Below, piece by piece: positions 41,789 through 49,439 of a stretch of DNA of 64,000 nt. The first letter of the stretch is position 1. Each line of letters begins with the position of its first letter. Source of the DNA: CAWCDJ01 sp963836015 (GTDB lineage Bacteria > Acidobacteriota > Terriglobia > Bryobacterales > Bryobacteraceae); NCBI GenBank assembly GCA_963836015.1, contig CAWIIF010000008.1, forward strand, positions 124,001 through 188,000, given 5' to 3'. The notes below the pieces were generated by a model. That model saw nothing but the letters and a program-made list of their open reading frames with translations. It searched no databases and was not told where the DNA came from. The translations under genes were made by a program, and so were the position numbers.

Positions 41789-42663
41789 ATGGCGGCCTCC
41801 ACAACGGGTTCAGGCGCACATGCCGCTCCTCTCTGTATTCTTTCACGCAGGTAGCGTGCCATCCAAATTCGTGCGAAAAGGCCCTCCTTTGCGTAATTGC
41901 CCAGGGTGACCAGCGGGACGGCCAGGCCCAGCGGCAGAAGCGCCGCCGTGACCGGATTCTCGCGAGCCATGGCAGCGCCGATGGTCAGGACGTCGCGCGT
42001 GAGCTTCCACCAGTTTCCGGAGGCGCCCCGCACGCGGCCCCGGCCGTAGCGCAGGCCGGCGAGATACTCCTGCTTGCTGCGCGCGTTTGGGACCACGGTC
42101 CAGGCGCAGCCTACCGAGGACATGGCGTGGGCATCGCTACCGCCCACCTCAGCCCGCCCGGCGAAATCGGCGAGCGCGGCCGCATTGGCGTTGGCGTATG
42201 GCAGCATGTGGCCGTTGCGGGTCTCGACGGCGGGGAAGGCGGTCTCGAACAGTTCGAAATCTTGCAGCGCGCGCCGTCCGGTGAGGCTCGAGAAAACGTG
42301 GTTGGCGCTGAAGAACAGGCCGCGCTCGCCGAGCCAGCGCGAAAGCGATTCGAAATCGTTCCTGCGCCGCTGGATCTCGATATGGTCGCGCTCGCCGATG
42401 TCATACACGCCGATGTGCAGCTCGCCGCCGCTCGGAAGAGTGCAGGTGGCCTCCTCGCTGAGGAAGAAGTCGGGACGCCCGCGCAGGGCTTCGGCGGCGT
42501 CGATCGAATCGTGGTCAGTGATCGTCACCAGATCCATGCCGAGACGCTTCAGCTTCTCGTAGACCTTCAGGGGTTCGTTGTAGCTTTCCCGGCATATGGC
42601 CTTGAGCACCGGGACCGTGCACATTCCCGAGTGCACCGTGTGGACATGTAAGTCGCACCTCAT
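41785..42663 (-). CDS. PHP-domain phosphoesterase
   Basis: 292 residues. N-terminal PHP metal motifs: CDLHVHTVHS, ITDHDSID, EEATC (Glu ligand region), then FSANHVFSS and GGSDAHAMSSVG. These PHP proteins act as metal-dependent phosphoesterases on nucleotides or small phosphates. The C-terminal 80 residues contain a hydrophobic stretch (AALLPLGLAVPLVTLG) that may tether the protein to the membrane, fitting its coupling to the PAP2 phosphatase. TACAAG (42670-42675, minus strand) lies six bases before the ATG. Confidence 0.88.
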   Translation of the reverse strand: MRCDLHVHTVHSGMCTVPVLKAICRESYNEPLKVYEKLKRLGMDLVTITDHDSIDAAEALRGRPDFFLSEEATCTLPSGGELHIGVYDIGERDHIEIQRRRNDFESLSRWLGERGLFFSANHVFSSLTGRRALQDFELFETAFPAVETRNGHMLPYANANAAALADFAGRAEVGGSDAHAMSSVGCAWTVVPNARSKQEYLAGLRYGRGRVRGASGNWWKLTRDVLTIGAAMARENPVTAALLPLGLAVPLVTLGNYAKEGLFARIWMARYLRERIQRGAACAPEPVVEAAI

Positions 42664-42762
42664 ACCCCACTTGTACCCGGGGAAGCGCTACAATTCGGTG
42701 ACACGCGGGAAAAACATGCGTTAACGAACGTGTTTTTTCAGTCGACCTTTGATGCCGCGTGC

Positions 42763-42768
42763 CACAAT
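42763..42768 (+). promoter_or_regulatory. Putative -10 of a leaderless glycosyltransferase transcript
   Basis: CACAAT followed by eight bases and ATG 42777, the same hexamer and spacing as before mtaB. Confidence 0.4.
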
Positions 42769-42776
42769 CGAAGCTG

Positions 42777-43934
42777 ATGAAGAGACTGGACTTCATCTAT
42801 TTCGACGCGGGCGGAGGGCACCGCGCGGCGGCCAACGCCCTGCGCGAGGTGATGGAGCGGCAGTCGCGGCCGTTCGAAATCCGCATGGTCAACCTGCAGG
42901 AAGTGCTCGATGCCATCGACGTCTTCCGCAAATTGACCGGCCTGCGGCTCGAAGACGTATATAACACCATGCTGAAGAAGGGCTGGACGCTCGGGTCGCC
43001 CCAGCTCACGGCGGGCATGCACCTGGTGATCCGCATGTTTCACCCCAAGCAGGTGCGGCTGCTCGAGCGGTTCTGGCGCGAGAGCCGGCCGGATATGGTG
43101 GTGTCCCTGGTGCCGAATTTCAACCGCGCTCTCGGGGAGAGCCTGCGGCGGGCGCTGCCCGGCGTGCCGCTGGTGACGATTCTGACGGACATCGCGGATT
43201 ATCCGCCGCATTTCTGGCTGGAGCGTCAGGAGCAGTACGTCATTTGCGGATCGGACCGCGCGGTGGAGCAGGCGCTGGCGCTGGGGCACACCGAACGCAG
43301 TGTCTATCGCGTGTCCGGCATGATTCTGAGCCCGCGCTTTTACGAGATCGCGCCGCTGGCGCCGGAAGAACGGGCCGCGGCGCGCGCCAAACTGGGGTTT
43401 CGGCCGGACGAGCCGGTGGGCCTGGTGCTGTTCGGCGGGCAGGGCGCGGCGGTGATGTACGAAATCGCGCGGCGGCTGAACGGCCGCCAGTTGCTGCTCA
43501 TCTGCGGCCGGAACGAAAAGCTGGCCGCGCGCCTGCGCGCCCTGCCGCACGCCGCGCCGCTGTTCATCGAGGGCTTCACGAAAGAGGTGCCGCGATATAT
43601 GCAGCTGGCGGACTACTTCATCGGCAAGCCCGGGCCGGGCAGCCTGAGCGAGGCCGTCGCCATGCGGCTGCCGGTGATCGTAGAGCGGAACGCCTGGACC
43701 CTCCCGCAGGAGCGCTACAACACGGATTGGGTGCGGGAGCAGGGAATCGGGATCGTGCTGCCGGATTTCCGCGGAATCGCGCCGGCGGTGGAGAGTCTGC
43801 TGGAGCCGCGCGCCTTCGCCGGTTTCCGCGGCGCGACGGAACGGCTGCAAAATCGCGCTATCTTCGAGATCCCGGACATCCTGGAAGGGATTCTCAAGGC
43901 CAGCGAAGGGGCGGGGAAGCCGCCGGCACCTTGA
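42777..43934 (+). CDS. MGDG-synthase-like GT28-family glycosyltransferase
   Basis: 385 residues. The N-terminal motif FIYFDAGGGHRAAANAL is the glycine-rich opening of MGDG synthase and MurG-like enzymes. The C-terminal half has the nucleotide-sugar site (GLVLFGGQGAAVM, GFTKEVPRYMQLADYFIGKP, GPGSLSEAVAMRLPVIVERN). It probably glycosylates diacylglycerol or a similar lipid at the membrane. ATG 42777 places the GGGH motif right at the start, as in homologues, and has CACAAT eight bases upstream. It is divergent from the PHP-PAP2 pair, whose PAP2 member could supply diacylglycerol. Confidence 0.88.
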   Translation: MKRLDFIYFDAGGGHRAAANALREVMERQSRPFEIRMVNLQEVLDAIDVFRKLTGLRLEDVYNTMLKKGWTLGSPQLTAGMHLVIRMFHPKQVRLLERFWRESRPDMVVSLVPNFNRALGESLRRALPGVPLVTILTDIADYPPHFWLERQEQYVICGSDRAVEQALALGHTERSVYRVSGMILSPRFYEIAPLAPEERAAARAKLGFRPDEPVGLVLFGGQGAAVMYEIARRLNGRQLLLICGRNEKLAARLRALPHAAPLFIEGFTKEVPRYMQLADYFIGKPGPGSLSEAVAMRLPVIVERNAWTLPQERYNTDWVREQGIGIVLPDFRGIAPAVESLLEPRAFAGFRGATERLQNRAIFEIPDILEGILKASEGAGKPPAP

Positions 43935-44053
43935 GCCTTACCCGCCTGCCGGACTTTTCAGGCCGCCCGTAACTGCATGCGGCCCGCTCACACGAAAGTT
44001 GTTCGCCCGCAAAACTATACGTGCTAAAAGTGTCTGGACTGCGGGATGCGGCC

Positions 44054-44809
44054 ATGCCTCTCCGGACTTTGATTGTCGATGACGAACCGATCGCCCGCAA
44101 GGTTCTGCGCGAAGAGCTGGAATCGATTGACGACGTGGAGATTGCCGGCGAGGTCGATAACGGCCGCGCGGCTCTCGACGTGATCGCCAGGCAGCGGCCG
44201 GACCTGGTGCTGCTGGACCTTCAGATGCCTGAGATCGGGGGTCTCGACGTGGTGCGCGGCATTCGCCAGGGAATGCACATGCCGGCAATCATCATAGTCA
44301 CCGCTTACGACCAGTACGCCCTCCAGGCTTTCGAAGTGGGGGCGGTGGATTACCTTCTCAAGCCCATCCGCCAGGAACGTCTTTCCGCGGCGATCGAGCG
44401 CGCCAGACGCCTCACCGGCCGCGAGACGGTGGAGCGGTTGGCGCATCTCCAGGAGGTGGCGGATTCCATGTCCGGGCCGCGCACCCGGAAGATCGCCGGC
44501 AAAATCGGCGAGGAATATTTCCTGTTGAGCACGGATGAGATCTACGCCTTCCAGGCGGATGGCGACATCGTATGGATCATCACGGCCAACCGGAAATATG
44601 CTGCCACCCAAACGCTCAAAGTCCTCGAGCAGCGGCTCAAATCCACCAGCTTCCGCCGGATTCACCGCAACGCCATGGTGAACGTCGACCAGGTTCGCAA
44701 GATGAGCGCCCTGAGCAGCCAGCGGTGGTTGATCACACTCAGCAATAGCCAGGAGTTCATTGGCAGCAAGCGCCTGGCGCGCAGCATCCGGCAGCTGCTG
44801 AGCACATAG
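44054..44809 (+). CDS. LytTR-family response regulator
   Basis: 251 residues. Receiver domain with VDDE near the start, phospho-acceptor Asp55 in LVLLDLQMP, Thr in IVTAYDQ and Lys in YLLKPI, then a LytTR DNA-binding domain (EEYFLLSTDEIYAFQADGD, then RRIHRNAMVNVDQVRKM). LytTR regulators usually pair with a 5TM/HisKA_7TM membrane kinase, but none is adjacent. I chose ATG 44054; an in-frame GTG at 44021 would add 11 residues without domain support. It could control the TonB-receptor-like gene that starts 105 bp downstream. Confidence 0.92.
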   Translation: MPLRTLIVDDEPIARKVLREELESIDDVEIAGEVDNGRAALDVIARQRPDLVLLDLQMPEIGGLDVVRGIRQGMHMPAIIIVTAYDQYALQAFEVGAVDYLLKPIRQERLSAAIERARRLTGRETVERLAHLQEVADSMSGPRTRKIAGKIGEEYFLLSTDEIYAFQADGDIVWIITANRKYAATQTLKVLEQRLKSTSFRRIHRNAMVNVDQVRKMSALSSQRWLITLSNSQEFIGSKRLARSIRQLLST

Positions 44810-44914
44810 CCCGCCCGGTTCATTCATTCCCGGAAATAGTTCACCTGTCTCGGGGATGCGCCCACCTGTCAGTTTGTCGTAGGCCGGCTTCCCGTGCGCG
44901 GGGACACTCAGAGA

Positions 44915-47683
44915 ATGAAGATGCTTCTGCCTGCGGCTCTCGCTTGTCTGATTCTCTCGTGCTCTACCCTGGGTCTGGCTCAGTCCACGAGCGGTAGTTC
45001 CGGAACGGTGCGTGGGTCCGTTCTCGATCCTTCTGGGGCGGCCCTCACAAATGCAGTTGTCGAAATCCTGAACCCGGTCTCCCGTTATACACAGAGCCTA
45101 CATACCGATAGTCAAGGTAAGTTCGAGTTCGATAACCTTCCGTTCAACAACTATCACCTGCATGTAATGGCCCCCGGATTTCGGAACGGCTCGCAGGATA
45201 TCGACGTTCGTTCGTCCGTGCCGGTCGATCTCCAGATGAAGCTCGAGGTCGGCACTTCCACGACCACGATGACGGTCACGGCGGATGCGGGCGACCTGGT
45301 CGAAACCGAGCCGGTGACACACACCGACATAGACCGCGCATTGTTCGACAAGATGCCGCTCGAGAGTCAATCGTCATCGCTCAGCTCGCTGGTGACGCTG
45401 GCCTCTCCCGGAATCGCGGCCGATTCGAACGGCCTGTTCCACGGCTTCGGCGATCACGCCTCCAACTCGTTTTCGGTTGACGGCCAGCCCATCACCGATC
45501 AGCAGAGCAAGGTTTTCTCCAACCAGATTCCGACCGACTCCGTGCAGTCGATGTCGGTGATCGCCGGCGCTCCGCCCGCCGAATATGGCGATAAGACGAG
45601 CGTGGTGATCGTCGTGACCACACGCTCGGGACTCGGTGTCACCCAGCCGCACGGCGACGTGACGGCCTCCTACGGAAGCTTCGGAACCGGGGAAGGCGGC
45701 GCGAATTTGAGCTACGGCGGAAAGTCATGGGGCAATTTCATCTCTCTCAGCGGGCTGAGAACCGGCCGGTTCCTGGATCCGCCGGAATTCACGGTCCTTC
45801 ACGACGTGGGAAATCAGCAGAACGTGTTCGACCGCGTTGACTTCAAGCCTTCGGCCTCCGACTCGGTGAACGTGAACCTCGGGTTCACCCGTTCCTGGTT
45901 CCAGACGCCCAACTCTTTCGATGCGCAGAACGCGACTGCCTGGTCGGGCCTGACGGTCGACAACGGGGGCCTCGGTCCGGATGGCCAGGTCGTCGGCTCG
46001 CAGGATCAGCGCTCCCAGATCCGCACTTTCAATGTTGCCCCGACGTGGACCCGCCTGTTGGGACCTCACGCTGTATTCACCTTCGGCGGCTTTGTGCGGC
46101 AGGATCAATACAACTACTTCCCGAGCGCCAACCCCTTCGCCGATCTGACGCCCGGGGTTCAGTCGGAGACGGTCGGCCAGGATCGGCGGCTTACCAATAT
46201 CGGCGGCCATGCCGACATCTCTTACGTGAAAGGGATCCATAACATCAAAGGAGGAATGATGTACGAGCACACCTTCCTGACGGAACGAGACAGTTTCGGA
46301 ATCGTGGACCCGACCTTCAATCCCGTCTGTTTCAATGCCGATGGGAGCCCGAACACCGATCCGACTTTGACCGACCCGGGCCAATGCGCGGGAGCGCTGC
46401 AGCCCAATCCCGACTTTGTGCCGCTGCTCGGCTGCAATGACCTGACCAGGACGGGAACCCTGCCGTTATCCGACGGCTGCCCGAATTCCACCAGCGGCCT
46501 CTACTCCTATCGCGCCCATACCGATGTCAAGGAGCTCGCGCTCTACCTGCAGGATTCCATTACCAAGAACAACTGGACCTTCAGCCTGGGCTTGCGCGCC
46601 GATTTCTACAACGGGTTATCTACGGCGAAACAGGCGGAACCGCGGCTCGGCGCTTCTTATCGCATCAAGAAGACCAACACCGTGCTGCGGGCCTCCTACG
46701 CGCGCACGCTCGAGACTCCGTTCAATGAAAACCTGGTGCTGGCCAGCGAGGGATGCAACGACCCGGTGGTCAACAGCCTCATGACCGTCCTGCAAGGCTA
46801 CCCGTGCATCCCGGCTCCTCTGACGCCCGGCACGCGCAATGAGTTCCACGTCGGGATCGGACAGGCTTTCGGCCGCTACCTGGTTCTGGACGGGGAGTAC
46901 ATCTGGAAGTACACGAACAACGCTTACGACTTCAGCGTCCTGGGCAGCACACCGATCACGTTTCCGATCGAGTGGGCGAAGTCCAAAATCCCCGGGTATG
47001 CGTTCCGCGCCACCGTGCCGAACTTCCACGGCTTGACGGCGTTCGTCAACTTCTCCCACGTGGCGGCGCGCTTCTTCGGCCCGCAGGTAACCGGCATCGG
47101 CTCCACGCCTGATGCGTCGGGCGGGGTCTTCCGCATCGATCATGACCAGAATTTCGAGCAGACCACACACCTGCAATATCAGCCTTGGAAGGACGGCCCC
47201 TGGTTCGGCTTCAACTGGCGTTATGACAGCGGCCTGGTTGCCGGACCTGTGCCTTGCGCGGGCGGCAACTGCGCAAACGGGCCGAACGGGACTGATACGG
47301 TCGTGGATGTTTCGGGCCTCACTCCCGACCAGCAGTTCCAAGCCGGACTATTCTGCGGCGGCGTGCGCGCCACGCCGACCAGCCCGATCAGTCCGGACGG
47401 TACGTGCGCAGCGTCGCAATATGGATCGAGCCTGGTGAAGATTCCGGTTGCGGGCACCGAAGATGACGATCACAATCCGCCTCGCATCGCCCCGCGCCAT
47501 CTATTCGATTTTGCAGTCGGCGACGACAACCTCTTCCACGGAGACAAGTATAAGTGGAGCGCGCGGTTCACCGTGGTCAACGTCACCAACAACGTAGCGC
47601 TCTATAACTTCCTGTCCACCTTCAGTGGAACGCACTACGTGACGCCTCGCGCCATGACTATGTCGGTCGGGTTTCACTTTTAG
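44915..47683 (+). CDS. TonB-receptor-like outer-membrane protein 2
   Basis: 922 residues. Signal peptide (LLPAALACLILSCSTLGLAQ), carboxypeptidase-regulatory beta-sandwich (SGTVRGSVLDPSGAALTNAV to VDLQMKLEVG), a recognisable plug (SNSFSVDGQPITDQQSKV, then SMSVIAGAPPAEYGDKTSVV) and a 22-strand-like barrel ending in Phe (MTMSVGFHF). It is closer to classic TonB-dependent receptors than the 1132-residue protein at 10838 and shares little sequence with it outside the N-terminal domain. The ligand is unknown. The ribosome-binding site is weak; ATG 44921 is an alternative start two codons later. Confidence 0.9.
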   Translation: MKMLLPAALACLILSCSTLGLAQSTSGSSGTVRGSVLDPSGAALTNAVVEILNPVSRYTQSLHTDSQGKFEFDNLPFNNYHLHVMAPGFRNGSQDIDVRSSVPVDLQMKLEVGTSTTTMTVTADAGDLVETEPVTHTDIDRALFDKMPLESQSSSLSSLVTLASPGIAADSNGLFHGFGDHASNSFSVDGQPITDQQSKVFSNQIPTDSVQSMSVIAGAPPAEYGDKTSVVIVVTTRSGLGVTQPHGDVTASYGSFGTGEGGANLSYGGKSWGNFISLSGLRTGRFLDPPEFTVLHDVGNQQNVFDRVDFKPSASDSVNVNLGFTRSWFQTPNSFDAQNATAWSGLTVDNGGLGPDGQVVGSQDQRSQIRTFNVAPTWTRLLGPHAVFTFGGFVRQDQYNYFPSANPFADLTPGVQSETVGQDRRLTNIGGHADISYVKGIHNIKGGMMYEHTFLTERDSFGIVDPTFNPVCFNADGSPNTDPTLTDPGQCAGALQPNPDFVPLLGCNDLTRTGTLPLSDGCPNSTSGLYSYRAHTDVKELALYLQDSITKNNWTFSLGLRADFYNGLSTAKQAEPRLGASYRIKKTNTVLRASYARTLETPFNENLVLASEGCNDPVVNSLMTVLQGYPCIPAPLTPGTRNEFHVGIGQAFGRYLVLDGEYIWKYTNNAYDFSVLGSTPITFPIEWAKSKIPGYAFRATVPNFHGLTAFVNFSHVAARFFGPQVTGIGSTPDASGGVFRIDHDQNFEQTTHLQYQPWKDGPWFGFNWRYDSGLVAGPVPCAGGNCANGPNGTDTVVDVSGLTPDQQFQAGLFCGGVRATPTSPISPDGTCAASQYGSSLVKIPVAGTEDDDHNPPRIAPRHLFDFAVGDDNLFHGDKYKWSARFTVVNVTNNVALYNFLSTFSGTHYVTPRAMTMSVGFHF

Positions 47684-47705
47684 GCAACGTCCGCTGATTT
47701 AGCCG

Positions 47706-49169
47706 TCAATCCGCGGCGACCGCCGCTGGAGGCGTCTTTTTCGGCCTCGGTGCCTTTCGCACCCCCGCGGCGCGGCGCAGCTCCCGGAACGAAGCCTGAA
47801 TGAAATCGCGCAGCTTCCCGGCGTCCGGAACCACCTCCGCATCGGCTGTAAGGCCGCAGTACAGATTGCCGTCGTAGCTCTGCACGGCGCAGTTCACGCC
47901 TAACTCGTAGCCGGTCGGCACATGGGGATAACAGGCGATCATCTTTCTCCCCACGGCATACAGGGGCGTCGGTGACCCCGGCACGTTGGTGCAGATCATG
48001 TTGAGCAGCGAGACCGGCAGCGGGAGCTGCGGGATGGCGCCCCAGAAGAGTGCCTGCAGCGGCGGCGGAGCAGCCCCCAGCCAGCTCGCCATCAGGGTGA
48101 TGAGGTGGGCAGCCCGCGCGTTCTTCATGATCTCCGTGCGGGTTGCGACGGCGTGCAGCATCTGAACGGGGTCGCGGATGTCGAGCGGCAACGCAACCGG
48201 AAGGAAGGAAATCTGGTTGCCCAGGCTCTCGCCCTTATTATCGCGGCGCACGTTCACGGGACACACCATGCGGACGAACCGGCCCGCCACCGGCTCACCG
48301 TGAAGCTTGATGTAACGCGCCACCGCGCGCGTCACGATCGTCAGGATCACATCGTTGAGAGTGCCTCCGGCTTTCTCCCGGATAGCCTGCGCGTCGGCCA
48401 GCGAAAACTCCGTCCAGCAGAATTTGCGCTCTCCGGAACAGGGCTTGTTAAACGGGAATCGCTCCGACGAGGCGGTCAGTTCGGGAAGCAGCGTGGCGAG
48501 CTTCTGCCAGGCGTCGCGCGTGCGCTCGTCCAGCATCGCCTGGGCGAAGTCCGCCAGAACGGCCTCGGCCATGATCATGTTCTCGAGCGAGCTATGAACG
48601 GCGCTGACCAGCGCATCCTCCACCGAGTGGTTCGCTTTCACCGGGGGCTTCGGGCGGAAGCGGGGCTTGCGAATGGCGCGTGAGCCCTCCGGCGTCGGGT
48701 CGAGCATGATCTTCATCAACGATGCGCCGGCCACGCCGTCGGCCAGGGCGTGGTGCACGCGCGCGATGAGCGCGCCGCGCCCGCCTTCGAGGCCGTCCAC
48801 CACGTGGATATCCCAGAGGGGCTTGCGGCGGTCCATTACCTGTGTGAGGATTCGCCCGGCGAGCGCCTCGAATTCCGCCTGCCCCCCGGGCGGTTCCACG
48901 CGAACGTGGAAGATATGCCGCCGTATGTCGAACTTTGGGTCGTCTTCCCAGGTGGGGTAGCCGAGATACAGCGGAGGATCCACCACCACCTGGCGGTATC
49001 GGGGCAGCAGGTGCAGCTTGGAATCCAGCGCTGCGACCAACTCGTCGAAGGGTATCTCAGCTTCGAATATGCAGACACCGGCGATATGCAGTGGAATCTC
49101 TCTGCGCTCGAGGTAGAGGAACGCTGCATCCGTACCGGACAGGCGCCGTTTCAGGACTGGCGGTTTCAT
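47706..49169 (-). CDS. Wax ester synthase / diacylglycerol acyltransferase (WS/DGAT)
   Basis: 487 residues. The acyltransferase active site is H139-H140-A-L-A-D144-G145 in RVHHALADGVAG, and the N terminus has the family opening LSGTDAAFLYLERREIPLHI. Further conserved pieces are LNDVILTIVTRAVARY, the PLW motif (KPLWDIHVVDGL) and the late ICTNVPGSPTPLY (the NVPGS signature). A C-terminal Pro/Lys/Ala tail follows. It makes wax esters or triacylglycerol from acyl-CoA and fatty alcohol or diacylglycerol. ATG 49169 lies 17 bp after the stop of a 53-residue ORF and has no Shine-Dalgarno of its own, which suggests coupling. Confidence 0.95.
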   Translation of the reverse strand: MKPPVLKRRLSGTDAAFLYLERREIPLHIAGVCIFEAEIPFDELVAALDSKLHLLPRYRQVVVDPPLYLGYPTWEDDPKFDIRRHIFHVRVEPPGGQAEFEALAGRILTQVMDRRKPLWDIHVVDGLEGGRGALIARVHHALADGVAGASLMKIMLDPTPEGSRAIRKPRFRPKPPVKANHSVEDALVSAVHSSLENMIMAEAVLADFAQAMLDERTRDAWQKLATLLPELTASSERFPFNKPCSGERKFCWTEFSLADAQAIREKAGGTLNDVILTIVTRAVARYIKLHGEPVAGRFVRMVCPVNVRRDNKGESLGNQISFLPVALPLDIRDPVQMLHAVATRTEIMKNARAAHLITLMASWLGAAPPPLQALFWGAIPQLPLPVSLLNMICTNVPGSPTPLYAVGRKMIACYPHVPTGYELGVNCAVQSYDGNLYCGLTADAEVVPDAGKLRDFIQASFRELRRAAGVRKAPRPKKTPPAAVAAD

Positions 49170-49186
49170 TCTGGCTGCGGGGCTGT

Positions 49187-49348
49187 TCAGGCCTCCTCCC
49201 CGGCGGCTACATCGGCGCGGCTGGCCTGCCGCCACAATTTGAAGGCAGCCTGGTCAAGCTCTTGCTCTTCGAACTTGACCGGAGGACGATCGGACCAGGA
49301 GGCGCGTTCGTCGAGTTCCCCATCCACGGGAATTTCTAGCGTTTCCAT
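49187..49348 (-). CDS. Small acidic protein upstream of WS/DGAT
   Basis: 53 residues from ATG 49348, preceded by an AGGAAGGG tract. The sequence is acidic and hydrophilic (METLEIPVDGELDERASWS, then FEEQELDQAAFKLWRQ) and predicted to be mostly helical in its second half. I recognise no family. It lies between a likely TACAAT -10 (49413-49418, minus strand) and the WS/DGAT gene, so both would be on one transcript with a leader of about 58 nt. It might aid WS/DGAT translation or function. The case rests on position and ribosome-binding site. Confidence 0.55.
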   Translation of the reverse strand: METLEIPVDGELDERASWSDRPPVKFEEQELDQAAFKLWRQASRADVAAGEEA

Positions 49349-49412
49349 GATTGCCACCCTTCCTCGCAAATATCCGGGAGTGTCTCAAATAGCAACGGGA
49401 CCCGAAACTCCG

Positions 49413-49427
49413 ATTGTAGAGTAGGAT
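49413..49427. promoter_or_regulatory. Divergent promoter region of WS/DGAT and aldehyde dehydrogenase
   Basis: TACAAT on the minus strand (49413-49418) and TAGGAT on the plus strand (49422-49427) sit almost back to back. They could serve the small-ORF/WS-DGAT transcript and the aldehyde dehydrogenase, the latter with a leader of about 5 nt. Confidence 0.35.
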
Positions 49428-49439
49428 GGTTTCGGGTAT

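Noticed and set aside
42710..42745. Possible terminator near the T-run at 42732-42737
   Set aside because: The candidate stem has several mismatches and lies between two divergent genes, where no transcript should end.
10838..47683. The two TonB-receptor-like genes as a recent duplication
   Set aside because: Beyond the shared N-terminal domain type the proteins differ greatly in length and sequence, so they are family members, not a repeat.
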